Shown here: piece by piece, positions 9,225 to 17,788 of the stretch
Layout of the letters: each line of letters starts with the position of its first letter
Position numbering within the stretch: the first letter of the stretch is position 1
From: Exiguobacterium aurantiacum
GTDB lineage: Bacteria; Bacillota; Bacilli; Exiguobacteriales; Exiguobacteriaceae
DNA: 64,000 bases
Direction: 5' to 3'
Assembly: GCF_001766415.1 (NCBI RefSeq)
Contig: NZ_MKXO01000001.1
Location: 682,001 to 746,000, forward strand
Made by a program: the position numbers and the translations under genes
The notes under the pieces: model-generated
Databases searched by the model: none
Seen by the model: only the letters and a program-made list of their open reading frames with translations
What the model was told of the DNA's origin: nothing

Positions 9225-10385
9225 TTATCGAACGAGTGCCGCGATTTTTTCTGCCCCATCATCCATCGAGGTCGCAGAAGTGATCGCAAGTCCAGATTCA
9301 TCGAGAATGCGTCTTCCCGCATCCACGTTTGTTCCTTCTAAGCGGACGACGAGTGGCAAGTCGAGTCCGATTTCTTTTGTCGCCGCGACGATTCCTTCGG
9401 CGATGATGTCACACTTCATGATGCCACCGAAGATGTTGACGAAGATTCCTTTGACTTGGTCATCCGACAAAATCAATTTGAACGCTTCTGTGACTTTTTC
9501 TTTTGTCGCACCGCCGCCTACATCGAGGAAGTTAGCGGGTTCGGCGCCGTAGTGCTTGATGATATCCATCGTCGCCATGGCGAGGCCGGCACCGTTTACG
9601 AGACAGCCGATATTGCCGTCAAGGGCGATATAGCTAAGGTCGTGTTTCGACGCCTCGACTTCACGCGGATCTTCTTCCGTCGTGTCACGAAGATCGACGA
9701 TGTCCGTATGACGATAAAGCGCGTTGCTGTCAAAGTTCAATTTCGCATCGAGCGCGACGACGTTACCGTCTTTCGTCGTGACGAGCGGGTTGATCTCCGC
9801 AATCGTGCAGTCCGTCTCGACGTACACTTTATAAAGCTTCATGACCATGTCGCTAAACTTGTTGACGAGTTTAGTCGGCACTTCCATCTTGAAAGCAAGA
9901 CGGCGCGCCTGGAACGGACGGAGTCCGACGACCGGGTCGACGATTTCTTTATGAATCTTTTCAGGAGTATGTTCAGCGACTTCTTCGATGTCCATACCGC
10001 CTTCAGATGAACCCATGATGACAATTCGGCCGATCGAACGGTCAAGCACAAGTCCTAAGTAAAATTCTTGATCGATGGCAGAACCTTCTTCGATATAGAG
10101 GCGCTGCACGACTTTTCCTTCAGGTCCAGTCTGGTGCGTGACGAGCGTCTTACCGAGAATCTCTGTCGCGTACTGTTTTACTTCCTCATCCGTTCTGGCA
10201 AGTTTGACGCCGCCGGCTTTCCCGCGGCCACCTGCGTGGATCTGTGCTTTGACTACTTTCAATTCACCGTCTAGCTTGGCGGCTGCTGCAACTGCTTCTT
10301 CTACCGTGAAAGCCGGATAGCCCGTAGGTACGGCCACTCCAAACGTTCTAAGCAATTCTTTCGCCTGATACTCATGGATATTCAT
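9225..10385 (-). CDS. sucC: Succinyl-CoA synthetase, beta subunit
   Basis: The nucleotide-binding subunit of succinyl-CoA synthetase, 386 residues, the usual length. It opens with [12 protein letters not shown] and an ATP-grasp domain ([17 protein letters not shown]), followed by the conserved EINPLV and the C-terminal [10 protein letters not shown] motif that contacts SucD. A TAAGGGGG site precedes the ATG. It is the first gene of the sucCD unit, with a probable promoter and a cre-like sequence just upstream, suggesting control by carbon source. Confidence 0.96.
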   Translation of the reverse strand: MNIHEYQAKELLRTFGVAVPTGYPAFTVEEAVAAAAKLDGELKVVKAQIHAGGRGKAGGVKLARTDEEVKQYATEILGKTLVTHQTGPEGKVVQRLYIEEGSAIDQEFYLGLVLDRSIGRIVIMGSSEGGMDIEEVAEHTPEKIHKEIVDPVVGLRPFQARRLAFKMEVPTKLVNKFSDMVMKLYKVYVETDCTIAEINPLVTTKDGNVVALDAKLNFDSNALYRHTDIVDLRDTTEEDPREVEASKHDLSYIALDGNIGCLVNGAGLAMATMDIIKHYGAEPANFLDVGGGATKEKVTEAFKLILSDDQVKGIFVNIFGGIMKCDIIAEGIVAATKEIGLDLPLVVRLEGTNVDAGRRILDESGLAITSATSMDDGAEKIAALVR

Positions 10386-10424
10386 TTAGTTTCCCCCTTA
10401 GTCCCCTTTGATATCGGCATATCT

Positions 10425-10454
10425 ATTGTAACGAAAAACTGAAAGCGCTGTCTA
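10425..10454 (-). promoter_or_regulatory. sucCD promoter overlapped by a cre-like site
   Basis: Minus-strand TAGACA (10449-10454), an 18-base spacer and TACAAT (10425-10430) form a plausible promoter. The plus strand at 10440-10453 reads TGAAAGCGCTGTCT, matching 12 of 14 bases of a TGAAARCGYTTTCA-type cre element over the -35 region. This predicts CcpA repression of sucCD; it is a sequence inference only. Confidence 0.5.
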
Positions 10455-10496
10455 TCGTTCTTGCTTTAAGTTTTCATCTTTTTTTCACATCTACCC

Positions 10497-10766
10497 CTAG
10501 ACATTTTCGATTTTACCTTGTTCCATCTGATAGAGAAACACAAAAAGTTCAGCGATCACTTGATACAAGTCGTCCGGAATATGCTCTTCGATCTGTAACG
10601 CCGACAGGAGTGACAACAGCGCCGGGTCTTCATGGATCGGGATACCGTTCTCTTGTGCGAGGGCGAGCATCCGTTCGGCGACGAGGCCGCCGCCCTTCGC
10701 GACGACGCGCGGAGATTCCATCGATTGTTCGTAAGACAAGGCGATTGCTTTTTTACGGTCCATCAT
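10497..10766 (-). CDS. ylqH: FlhB C-terminal-domain-like protein (YlqH family)
   Basis: An 89-residue stand-alone homologue of the cytoplasmic domain of FlhB/YscU, the substrate-switch protein of flagellar and type III export. AIALSYEQS, PRVVAKGGGLVAERM and HIPDDLYQVIAELF align with FlhB after its cleavage site. The NPTH autocleavage motif and all membrane helices are absent. The gene overlaps the preceding FliK-like gene by four bases, as in the ylqG-ylqH pair of B. subtilis. A role in the flagellar export switch is possible but unproven; no flagellar genes are in the window. Confidence 0.85.
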   Translation of the reverse strand: MMDRKKAIALSYEQSMESPRVVAKGGGLVAERMLALAQENGIPIHEDPALLSLLSALQIEEHIPDDLYQVIAELFVFLYQMEQGKIENV

Positions 10767-11608
10767 ACATGAAAATCCACCTTTCCTAACGGGGCGAACG
10801 TCTCGGGGAGCGAATCTTGTCTCACTTCGAACGAGAATCGGGACAGTTCATAGCCGTTCGCTTTGAGCGCACTGCCGAGCAGCGGCTCGTACGCTTTGAT
10901 GAACGGGGACAAGTCGTGTTGTTCGTTGAATACTTTCACGGTGACGTGCCGCTTTTGAACGAGCAGGTCGATGCCCGTCTCGCCGAAACGAGGCGTTTCT
11001 AGAAATAAGACGATACGGGCATGGTCTGCGTCGATCATCTCGCTTTTCGGGGCCTCAAGCCGGAACCTGACTTGTTCGAACGGTCCTAATTGCGGTATGT
11101 GAAATGCTTGGACGACGAACGGCGGCGTCTGGACCGCGTTGAACGTCTCTTGGGCCCGCACGAACTGTTCAAACTTCGGGTCGCCTTTCGCCTTGAACAG
11201 TTCCCCGACGAGCTGTTTGACGTCACTTCCGGCCCCGCTCTCGAGCAGTTGCCGTCCCATCGCTTTGACGGATTCCGGTGTCTGGATGGCCTCTTTTGAG
11301 AAGCGGCCGAGTTGTTCTAGGAGTAACGTCACCGGTGTCTTCCCGGCCTGGGCCGGTTCCGCCGTAGGCGGCATCACTTTCAGGACGAGTTTCGGCTCGA
11401 GCTCGGTGACGACCATCTTGTACGTGACGTTCTCTTTAACGTCTGCGTTCACCCCGACCCGGAACAGTCCTTGCGGCAGTTGCATGACCGCTTCGTTCCC
11501 GGGCAAGAGCTGGAGTACCCTGCCGACGACCGTGTTGCCGACGAGCAGCTGACGCGACGTCTGTTCAGTGACTTTGAACGGCAGGACGCCTTGGTGATCG
11601 ATCCGCAT
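10763..11608 (-). CDS. YlqG-like protein with a FliK-like C-terminal domain
   Basis: This 281-residue protein occupies the position of B. subtilis ylqG. It has no signal peptide or membrane segment. The last 90 or so residues (FEQVRFRLEAP, LETPRFGETGIDLLV, VTVKVFNEQ, LLGSALKANGYEL) show the hydrophobic spacing of the FliK hook-length-control C-terminal domain (Flg_hook). The N-terminal part looks like a small beta domain (GVLPFKVTEQ, LLVGNTVVGRVLQLLPG). The adjoining FlhB-like gene makes a FliK/FlhB-type pair. The FliK relation is my inference from pattern; the neighbourhood is conserved. Confidence 0.7.
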   Translation of the reverse strand: MRIDHQGVLPFKVTEQTSRQLLVGNTVVGRVLQLLPGNEAVMQLPQGLFRVGVNADVKENVTYKMVVTELEPKLVLKVMPPTAEPAQAGKTPVTLLLEQLGRFSKEAIQTPESVKAMGRQLLESGAGSDVKQLVGELFKAKGDPKFEQFVRAQETFNAVQTPPFVVQAFHIPQLGPFEQVRFRLEAPKSEMIDADHARIVLFLETPRFGETGIDLLVQKRHVTVKVFNEQHDLSPFIKAYEPLLGSALKANGYELSRFSFEVRQDSLPETFAPLGKVDFHV

Positions 11609-11621
11609 CGGGCTCCCCCTT

Positions 11622-12377
11622 TCATATCATATGTTTAATCGGTGCGAACGACTTGCGATGAATCGGTGTGATGCCGCGCTCGTTCAACGCGTTCAAATGA
11701 AGTTCCGTCCCGTAGCCGGCGTTGCGTTCGAAACCGTATCCCGGATACGTCGCGGCGAACTCTTCCATCATCTTGTCGCGGACGACTTTGGCGACGACGC
11801 TCGCCGCCGCGATCGAGACGCTCAACTCGTCCCCTTTGATGAGCGACGTCTGCGGCAAATCGAGCTCGAGTGTCATCGCGTCAATCAAGAGCGCGTCGGC
11901 CCCGTCAAGCTGTCGGACCGCCTCGGTCATCGCGAGCTTCGTCGCTTCATAAATATTGATTTGATCGATCACTTCCGCGTCGACGATTCCGACCCCGACG
12001 AATGCCTCGTCGAGGATCGTTGCATATGCTCGTTCCCGTGCCGCTTTCGTCATCTTCTTTGAATCGTTCAGTCCCGGGCTGTAAAAATCGTCCGGCAAGA
12101 CGACGGCCGCCGCGACGACAGGACCCGCGAGCGGTCCCCGCCCGACCTCGTCGATGCCAGCGACCAACTTGAAGCCTTGCTGTTTCAGCTCGGCCTCATA
12201 CTGCAGGCGGCGTGTATAGTCGTCCCGCTCGTCCCGCTCCGCGTCAAATCGTCTCTGACGTTGCTCCAGGAGCGCCTGGACGCCCGCGCGCGGGTCATCC
12301 TTCAGTTCGGCCCGGACATCGTCCCACTCTTCATATCGGACGGTTTTTAGCCGTTGTTTAATCTCTTGAATCGTCAC
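11622..12377 (-). CDS. rnhB: Ribonuclease HII
   Basis: RNase HII cleaves RNA in RNA-DNA hybrids and removes misincorporated ribonucleotides. The catalytic D-E-D-D set is visible: IDEVGRGPLAG (Asp, Glu), LIDAMTL (Asp) and VVRDKM (Asp). The Bacilli N-terminal extension (about 70 residues) precedes the catalytic domain. I chose the GTG at 12377, six bases after GGATAGGAGG, giving 251 residues; the longer ATG reading would start within the upstream terminator. The gene lies between rbgA and the ylqG-like gene, the Bacillus order. Confidence 0.95.
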   Translation of the reverse strand: MTIQEIKQRLKTVRYEEWDDVRAELKDDPRAGVQALLEQRQRRFDAERDERDDYTRRLQYEAELKQQGFKLVAGIDEVGRGPLAGPVVAAAVVLPDDFYSPGLNDSKKMTKAARERAYATILDEAFVGVGIVDAEVIDQINIYEATKLAMTEAVRQLDGADALLIDAMTLELDLPQTSLIKGDELSVSIAAASVVAKVVRDKMMEEFAATYPGYGFERNAGYGTELHLNALNERGITPIHRKSFAPIKHMI

Positions 12378-12393
12378 GATCTGCCTCCTATCC

Positions 12394-12418
12394 AAAAAAG
12401 CCCTGTTTTCACAGGACT
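12394..12418 (-). terminator. Terminator between rbgA and rnhB
   Basis: Minus-strand AGTCCTGT, tetraloop GAAA, ACAGGGCT and six Ts: an 8-bp stem with one G-U pair, starting at the rbgA stop codon. rnhB is probably expressed by readthrough. Confidence 0.8.
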
Positions 12419-13279
12419 TCACGCCATATTATGATCTGCCGGCGTCTCAAGCGAGACACGTCCGATCTTCTCATGACGAAGCTCATTCAATAATAGTTCG
12501 CTCGCTTTTTCGAAATCGACGTAGCCGCCGCTGAGAAGGCCACGTTTTTTCCCGATCAACTCGAGCAGTTCGACCGCGTCTTCCGGCAAGTCGTCGAGTT
12601 TAAACCGCTCTTTCAACTGTTCCGGGTAACGGGCGCGCAGTTCACGCGCTGCATACATCGCGATGTCATCGAGGTTTAAAATGTCGTCCTTGATCGCACC
12701 CGTAGCAGCTAAGCGATATCCGACCATCTGGTCCTCGAACTTCGGCCATAGAATACCAGGCGTGTCGAGCAGTTCCATCTCGCCGCCTTTCATCTTGATC
12801 CATTGCTGCCGTTTCGTCACACCAGGGCGGTCCCCGGTGATGGCGATGTTGCGTCCGGCGAGCCGGTTGATCAGTGTCGACTTCCCGACGTTCGGGATGC
12901 CGATGATGAGGGCACGGATCGGGCCAGGATTACGGCCTTTCTCACGCATGCGGTCGTGCTTGTCTTTCATGAGCTTCTCTGCGCCCGTCATGAGCTGCTT
13001 TAAGCCTTTGCTATGCTTCGCATCGACGGCGACGACTTCGATGTCGTCACGCTTCAGGGCGCGCATCCAGGCGTCGGTGACGGCTTGATCGGCCATGTCA
13101 GCCTTGTTCAACACGATCAGCCGCGGTTTACCCGCCGTGATCTCATCGACCATCGGATTTCGGCTCGATTGCGGAACACGTGCATCGACGAGTTCGATGA
13201 CGACGTCAATCAGTTTTAACTTTTCTGTTACTTGTCTTCGCGCCTTGGCCATGTGGCCAGGGAACCATTGAATTGCCAA
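12419..13279 (-). CDS. rbgA: Ribosome biogenesis GTPase RbgA (YlqF)
   Basis: A circularly permuted GTPase needed for late 50S assembly. In the 286-residue protein the G4 motif NKAD (about residue 58) comes before G1 ([14 protein letters not shown], about 127) and G3 (DTPGILWP), the permuted order. The N-terminus [13 protein letters not shown] contains the catalytic-His region typical of RbgA. The gene sits between lepB and rnhB, and its stop codon runs into a terminator. Confidence 0.96.
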   Translation of the reverse strand: MAIQWFPGHMAKARRQVTEKLKLIDVVIELVDARVPQSSRNPMVDEITAGKPRLIVLNKADMADQAVTDAWMRALKRDDIEVVAVDAKHSKGLKQLMTGAEKLMKDKHDRMREKGRNPGPIRALIIGIPNVGKSTLINRLAGRNIAITGDRPGVTKRQQWIKMKGGEMELLDTPGILWPKFEDQMVGYRLAATGAIKDDILNLDDIAMYAARELRARYPEQLKERFKLDDLPEDAVELLELIGKKRGLLSGGYVDFEKASELLLNELRHEKIGRVSLETPADHNMA

Positions 13280-13291
13280 AAAAACACCACC

Positions 13292-13834
13292 TTATTCTTC
13301 TACCGTCCCGAAGTCACCCATCGGCCAGAACACAAAGTTCGTTTTGCCGACGACGCTTTCTTTCGAGACAAAGCCGATTTCACGGCTGTCTTTCGAGTTT
13401 TGTCGGTTATCTCCCATAACGAAGTATGAGCCTTCCGGTACGACCGCTTCACCTGTCACTTGTTCGAGCGTAAAGTTCTCGGTTAGAGGAAAGCCGTTCA
13501 TTTGGGCTTGAAAATCCTCTAAATACGGTTCTTCGACTGCTTCTCCGTTCAAGTAGAGCGTATCGTCCCGATATTCAAGCGTATCGCCAGGAATGGCGAT
13601 GACGCGTTTAATATAGTCCTTTGATTCAGTCGCATGAAAGACGATAATATCGCCCCGGTCGAGTTCACCGACGTAGTTAGAGATTTTGCTGACGATCATT
13701 CGATCGGCGTTTTGGAGCGTCGGCATCATCGACTCACCTTCGACGATGACAGGTACAAAGATGAACGTCCGGATCACGAACGCGATGACGAGCGCCACTA
13801 CGATTGCTTTAAGCCAACTGAACACTTCTTTCAA
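13292..13834 (-). CDS. lepB: Type I signal peptidase
   Basis: Membrane-bound signal peptidase that removes Sec signal peptides. The 180-residue protein has one N-terminal membrane helix (about residues 8-26), the Ser of the GESMMPTL box (near 35), the Lys of DYIKRVIAIPGD (near 76) and the MGDNRQNSKDSR box: a complete Ser-Lys enzyme of the short Gram-positive type. The start appears to be TTG, with GGAGTGAGG just upstream. A possible promoter (GCGACA-17-TACAAT) overlaps the rplS terminator just before it. Confidence 0.94.
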   Translation of the reverse strand: MKEVFSWLKAIVVALVIAFVIRTFIFVPVIVEGESMMPTLQNADRMIVSKISNYVGELDRGDIIVFHATESKDYIKRVIAIPGDTLEYRDDTLYLNGEAVEEPYLEDFQAQMNGFPLTENFTLEQVTGEAVVPEGSYFVMGDNRQNSKDSREIGFVSKESVVGKTNFVFWPMGDFGTVEE

Positions 13835-13874
13835 ATTGCCTCACTCCTCTGTCCGTTTGAACTTATTGTACTAG

Positions 13875-13906
13875 AAAAAAAGAAGCTTGTCGCAAGCGAC
13901 AAGCTT
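13875..13906 (-). terminator. Terminator after rplS
   Basis: Minus-strand AAGCTTGTCGC, TT, GCGACAAGCTT is a perfect 11-bp inverted repeat followed by CTTTTTTT. It ends the rpsP-rimM-trmD-rplS transcript before lepB. Confidence 0.92.
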
Positions 13907-13914
13907 TCCCCATC

Positions 13915-14268
13915 TTAACGACGGATTTCTTTAATACGTGCTGCTTTACCGCGAAGGTTGCGGAGGTAGTAAAGTTTCGCACGGCGAACTTTACCGTAAC
14001 GAACGACTTCGATTTGCGCGACACGCGGTGAGTGAAGCGGGAATGCACGCTCAACACCTACGCCGTAAGAAATCTTACGGACTGTGAATGTTTCGCTGAT
14101 GCCGCCACCTTTACGCTTGATGACTACGCCTTCGAAGATCTGGATACGCTCACGCGTTCCCTCTACGACTTTAACGTGGACACGTACTGTGTCACCAGGA
14201 CGGAAAGCAGGGACGTCCGATTTGAATTGTTCTTCTGTGATTTCACGGAACAGTTTTTGTGCGTTCAT
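13915..14268 (-). CDS. rplS: 50S ribosomal protein L19
   Basis: L19 sits at the 30S-50S interface. The 117-residue product shows the family sequence ([63 protein letters not shown]). The ATG at 14268 has GGAG 8 bases upstream and gives the family N-terminus [14 protein letters not shown]; the longer reading runs into the putative L19 leader. It is the last gene of the rpsP-rimM-trmD-rplS operon. Confidence 0.98.
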   Translation of the reverse strand: MNAQKLFREITEEQFKSDVPAFRPGDTVRVHVKVVEGTRERIQIFEGVVIKRKGGGISETFTVRKISYGVGVERAFPLHSPRVAQIEVVRYGKVRRAKLYYLRNLRGKAARIKEIRR

Positions 14269-14378
14269 GAATTGATCTCCTTTTTCTTCAATGTTCATAT
14301 CTTCGTTTGCCTCGGCATCCAATAGCGGAACATCGGTAATCGGTGGGGCTAACCCACATGCTCAAACATAGCATAATT
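14269..14378 (-). ncRNA. Probable L19 leader (r-protein autoregulatory RNA)
   Basis: The 110 bases between trmD and rplS contain nested pairing: ATGTTC (14328-14333) with GAACAT (14291-14296), plus GTGGG/CCCAC and ATGCT/AGCAT stems nearer trmD. A structured L19 leader at this position is known from Firmicutes, where it is thought to let L19 control its own synthesis. The assignment rests on position and the ATGTTCCGCT...GAACATTGAAG layout, not on a covariance search. Confidence 0.55.
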
Positions 14379-15098
14379 TTATGAATCGCGCAACGATTCG
14401 ATGAAATTTTTATCGGCCGGCGACAGATCGATTTGGTCTAACAGTTCCGGTCGACGCCTGAACGTTCGTTCGAGCGAACGCTCGCGGCGCCACGACTCGA
14501 TTTTGGCGTGATTGCCCGACAACAGGACGTCCGGGACTTTGAGGCCGCGGAAGTCAGCCGGTCTCGTATAATGCGGATACTCGAGGAGCCCGGTCGAAAA
14601 CGAGTCGTCCTCGTGGCTCGCTTGATCGCCGAGCACTTCCGGGATGAGGCGGACCGTCGCGTCGATCATGACCATCGCCGCGAGTTCCCCACCCGTCATC
14701 ACGAAGTCTCCGATCGACACTTCGTCTGTCGCGAGTTCGTCGTGGATCCGTTGGTCGAATCCTTCGTAATGGCCGCATAAGAAGATCAAGTGCTCTTCGT
14801 TCGCCCACTCTTCGGCGACACGTTGAGTGAACGGTCGCCCCGTCGGCGTCGTCACGATGACGCGCGGCTTCGATTTTGCGAGCGAATCGAACGCATCAAA
14901 CATCGGCTGCGGCGTGAGTAGCATCCCGGCGCCGCCTCCATACGGAGCATCATCGACTTTATGATGTTTGTTCGTCGAGAAGTCACGGAAGTTCGTGAAC
15001 TTCACTTCGACTTGGCCGAGTGTCCGGGCACGCCCGACGATCGAATGATCGAGCGGGGCGAACATTTCCGGGAACAAGGTCAAGACATCAATTTTCAT
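14379..15098 (-). CDS. trmD: tRNA (guanine-37-N1)-methyltransferase TrmD
   Basis: TrmD methylates G37 next to the anticodon using SAM and prevents +1 frameshifting. The 239-residue protein carries the trefoil-knot SAM site ([25 protein letters not shown]) and the catalytic Asp region (ASHEDDSFS), then a short C-terminal domain. It overlaps rimM by 11 bases, indicating coupling, and is followed by the rplS leader. Confidence 0.97.
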   Translation of the reverse strand: MKIDVLTLFPEMFAPLDHSIVGRARTLGQVEVKFTNFRDFSTNKHHKVDDAPYGGGAGMLLTPQPMFDAFDSLAKSKPRVIVTTPTGRPFTQRVAEEWANEEHLIFLCGHYEGFDQRIHDELATDEVSIGDFVMTGGELAAMVMIDATVRLIPEVLGDQASHEDDSFSTGLLEYPHYTRPADFRGLKVPDVLLSGNHAKIESWRRERSLERTFRRRPELLDQIDLSPADKNFIESLRDS

Positions 15099-15606
15099 CG
15101 TCGATCATTCCAGGGATCGGCGTGATGATGACACGTTTCGCTTCGACGTCGATGTCTTTGACGACCGACTCGATGTACGGGATGAGCGCATCCGTCTTGC
15201 CGGGACGCTTGATGACCCAGACGTCGTTCGCGCCATTGGTCTCAAAGATGTCCTCGACGACACCGATCACTTCTCCGTCGACGACGGCCTCGCATCCGAT
15301 GATCTCGTGGTAGTAAAATTCATGCTCCGGAAGCTCGTGGACGTTTCCGGCATGGACGTAGAGCGACATCCCTTTGTACTTCTCGACGAGATTGATGTTG
15401 TCTAGCCCTTTGAACGTGACGAGATGGAACTGTTTGTGCGGACGATACGTCGTCACTTCGAGCGGCATCTTCTTCCCGTCGACGTCAAGGTAGAGCGTTT
15501 CACCAATTTTAAAGCGTTCTTCTGGAAAATCAGTCGCGGCGAGCAACTTCAATTCCCCTTTTAAACCGTGCGTGTTGGCGATTTTGCCTACGTTTAACCA
15601 ATCCAT
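15088..15606 (-). CDS. rimM: 16S rRNA processing protein RimM
   Basis: RimM binds S19 in the 30S head and helps 16S maturation. The 172-residue product has the N-terminal RimM barrel ([19 protein letters not shown]) and a C-terminal PRC-barrel ([26 protein letters not shown]-like region). Two adjacent ATGs exist; the second (15606) lies 7 bases after AGGAGG and is preferred, the first (15609) only 4. It overlaps trmD, and a terminator hairpin separates it from rpsP. Confidence 0.95.
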   Translation of the reverse strand: MDWLNVGKIANTHGLKGELKLLAATDFPEERFKIGETLYLDVDGKKMPLEVTTYRPHKQFHLVTFKGLDNINLVEKYKGMSLYVHAGNVHELPEHEFYYHEIIGCEAVVDGEVIGVVEDIFETNGANDVWVIKRPGKTDALIPYIESVVKDIDVEAKRVIITPIPGMIDDEN

Positions 15607-15620
15607 CATAAAACCTCCTC

Positions 15621-15653
15621 AAAAAAATAGGCCGACCTCATAAAAGGTCGGCC
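15621..15653 (-). terminator. Terminator or attenuator between rpsP and rimM
   Basis: Minus-strand GGCCGACCT, a 6-base loop, AGGTCGGCC and then TATTTTTTT. A strong 9-bp terminator inside the ribosomal operon should make rpsP mRNA more abundant than rimM-trmD-rplS mRNA. Confidence 0.88.
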
Positions 15654-15659
15654 ACAGGG

Positions 15660-15935
15660 TTACTTCGCGTTTTTCGCGTTGTGGAATTTCTCCATGATCC
15701 CTGCTTTAGAGAACAAGTTGCGGACTGTGTCAGATGGCTTCGCGCCGTCTGCCAACCATTTGAGCGCGAGTTCTTCGTTGATGCGAACTTCTGCTTCTGG
15801 TTTTGCAACCGGGTTGTAGTGACCGAGTTGTTCGATGAAACGGCCATCACGTGGTGAACGTGAATCTGCTACAACGATCCGGTAAAAAGGTGATTTATTT
15901 GCGCCCATGCGCTTGAGACGAATTTTAACTGCCAT
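15660..15935 (-). CDS. rpsP: 30S ribosomal protein S16
   Basis: A 91-residue S16 starting [11 protein letters not shown] with the conserved [22 protein letters not shown] and a short basic tail. ATGGAGG precedes the start. It is the first gene after the promoter at 15980-16008, in the rpsP-rimM-trmD-rplS order of Bacilli. Confidence 0.98.
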   Translation of the reverse strand: MAVKIRLKRMGANKSPFYRIVVADSRSPRDGRFIEQLGHYNPVAKPEAEVRINEELALKWLADGAKPSDTVRNLFSKAGIMEKFHNAKNAK

Positions 15936-15979
15936 GGTAATATACCTCCATTATGTGTTTAAGAATTGACAACTTTAAT

Positions 15980-16008
15980 AGTATACTGCTTTTTTGCCTG
16001 ACTGACAA
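15980..16008 (-). promoter_or_regulatory. Promoter of the rpsP operon
   Basis: Minus-strand TTGTCA (16003-16008), 17-base spacer, TATACT (15980-15985), in the 81-base gap between ffh and rpsP. It is near-consensus sigma-A and suggests rpsP is not only read from the ffh promoter. Confidence 0.8.
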
Positions 16009-16016
16009 AAGTTTTC

Positions 16017-17357
16017 TTAGAAGAATGGAAGGCCGAGACCTTTTTTCTTCCCTTTCATTTGTCCTGACATCTGCTTCATGAGCTTCTTCATGTCATCGAA
16101 CTGTTTGATGAGACGGTTCACTTCCTGGATGGAACGACCGCTCCCTTTTGCGATCCGCTTGCGACGACTGGCGTTGAGCACTTCAGGATTCGTGCGCTCA
16201 TGTTTCGTCATCGACCGGATGATTGCCTCGACATGATCGAGTTGCTTCTCGTCGATTTGGACGTTCTTCAACCCTTTCATCTTACCTGCACCAGGTAACA
16301 TCGAGAGTAATTCATCAATTGGGCCCATGTTTTTCACTTGACCCAATTGCTCGATAAAATCATCGAACGTGAACGATGCATCACGAATTTTGCTTTCAAG
16401 CTCTTTCGCGGCATCTTGGTCCATTTGTGACTCCGCTTTTTCGATGAGCGTGAGCACGTCACCCATTCCAAGGATCCGTGACGCCATGCGCTCCGGATAG
16501 AAAGGTTCGAGGGCATCCAACTTTTCACCGAGACCGACGAACTTAATCGGCGCTCCCGTGACTGCCTTGATTGAAAGGGCTGCCCCACCACGTGTATCAC
16601 CGTCGAGTTTTGTCAACACGACGCCGGTAATTCCGAGCAAATCATTAAAGCGATCGGCCACATTGACCGCATCTTGACCCGTCATCGCATCGACGACGAG
16701 GAAGATTTCATTCGGTTTGGCGATCGTTTTCACATTTTCGAGTTCGCCCATGAGCGTCTCGTCGATATGAAGACGACCGGCCGTATCTATCAACACGAAA
16801 TCGTGATGATTAACTTTGGCGTGCTCGAGCGCTTTTGTGACGATTTCTTCCGGCGTCACTTGATCGCCAAGTGAGAACACCGGTAAATCGAGTTGCTTGC
16901 CGAGAGTCTCGAGCTGTTTGATGGCCGCCGGCCGATAAATATCAGCAGCGACGAGAAGCGGACTCCGGTTATGCTTTTTGCGAATCAAGTTCGCGAGCTT
17001 TCCGGTCGTCGTCGTCTTACCCGCACCTTGTAATCCGACCATCATGACGACTGTCGGTGGTTTTGAACTAAAGGTGATCGGGACGACATCACTCCCCATC
17101 AAGGTCGTTAATTCTTCATGAACGATCTTGACGACTTGTTGTCCAGGTGTCAACGATTTCATGACGTCTTGGCCGATTGACCGTTCTTTCACGTCGTTGA
17201 CGAACTGTTTGACCACTTTGAAGTTAACGTCGGCCTCAAGGAGCGCGAGACGAACTTCTCTCATCATCTCTTTGACGTCTGCTTCGGAAATCTTACCTTT
17301 CCCCCGCATTTTCGCCAATGTCGATTGCAACCGTTCTGATAATCCTTCAAATGCCAT
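16017..17357 (-). CDS. ffh: Signal recognition particle protein Ffh (SRP54)
   Basis: Ffh binds 4.5S/6S RNA and signal sequences and targets ribosomes to FtsY. The 446-residue protein has the N domain, the G domain (G1 GLQGAGKTTTTGKLA, DTAGRLHID, TKLDGDTRGGAA) and the methionine-rich M domain (MLPGAGKMKG, RRKRIAKGSG RNA-binding helix, MKKLMKQM). It lies directly after ylxM and is read from the promoter at 17738-17766. Confidence 0.98.
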   Translation of the reverse strand: MAFEGLSERLQSTLAKMRGKGKISEADVKEMMREVRLALLEADVNFKVVKQFVNDVKERSIGQDVMKSLTPGQQVVKIVHEELTTLMGSDVVPITFSSKPPTVVMMVGLQGAGKTTTTGKLANLIRKKHNRSPLLVAADIYRPAAIKQLETLGKQLDLPVFSLGDQVTPEEIVTKALEHAKVNHHDFVLIDTAGRLHIDETLMGELENVKTIAKPNEIFLVVDAMTGQDAVNVADRFNDLLGITGVVLTKLDGDTRGGAALSIKAVTGAPIKFVGLGEKLDALEPFYPERMASRILGMGDVLTLIEKAESQMDQDAAKELESKIRDASFTFDDFIEQLGQVKNMGPIDELLSMLPGAGKMKGLKNVQIDEKQLDHVEAIIRSMTKHERTNPEVLNASRRKRIAKGSGRSIQEVNRLIKQFDDMKKLMKQMSGQMKGKKKGLGLPFF

Positions 17358-17368
17358 GCTTCAGCCCC

Positions 17369-17692
17369 CTACTCTAAATTCTCAAGCGCCGAAACCGTCT
17401 CCGTCACGTCGGGCATTTGCTCGACTTGACGTCTGAGCGTTTGGAGAAGCAGTTGCCGTTGCTCGAATTTCTCGAACAGCTCCAGCTTTTCTTCATACTG
17501 CTCAAGCATTGCTTCGGTACGCTTTATGTTATCGTAGACCGCTTGACGGCTGACTTCAAACTCTTCCGCAATCTCTCCGAGCGAGTAGTCATCTAGGTAA
17601 TAAAGAGACATGTAGTTGCGCTGTTTCGGCGTGAGAAGCGCTTGATAAAAATCGAATAAGTAGTTCATTCGATTCGTCTTTTCGAGCGACAT
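17369..17692 (-). CDS. ylxM: YlxM, putative SRP-associated DNA-binding protein
   Basis: A 107-residue protein with a sigma-70 region-4-like helix-turn-helix ([23 protein letters not shown] without gaps in the family) and a C-terminal charged helix. YlxM homologues sit before ffh in Firmicutes and have been shown in Streptococcus mutans to bind SRP components. The ATG at 17692 lies 8 bases after GGAGG; a GTG at 17707 within that site is less likely. It is 11 bases upstream of ffh. Confidence 0.9.
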   Translation of the reverse strand: MSLEKTNRMNYLFDFYQALLTPKQRNYMSLYYLDDYSLGEIAEEFEVSRQAVYDNIKRTEAMLEQYEEKLELFEKFEQRQLLLQTLRRQVEQMPDVTETVSALENLE

Positions 17693-17737
17693 ACCTCTCA
17701 CCTCCACATGTTAAGTGAAATCCCTTTACAACTAACA

Positions 17738-17766
17738 ATAGTACAGCCGTCCTAACGTCTTGTCAA
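17738..17766 (-). promoter_or_regulatory. Promoter of ylxM-ffh
   Basis: Minus-strand TTGACA (17761-17766), a 17-base spacer and TACTAT (17738-17743), between ftsY and ylxM. The perfect -35 and ideal spacing make this one of the clearest promoters here. Confidence 0.82.
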
Positions 17767-17788
17767 GTTTTTTTCTTAACAGTGAAAG

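Noticed and set aside
10440-10453. Terminator after the FlhB-like gene
   Set aside because: The inverted AAAGCGCT repeat there is too short and lacks a T tail; it fits a cre-like operator better.
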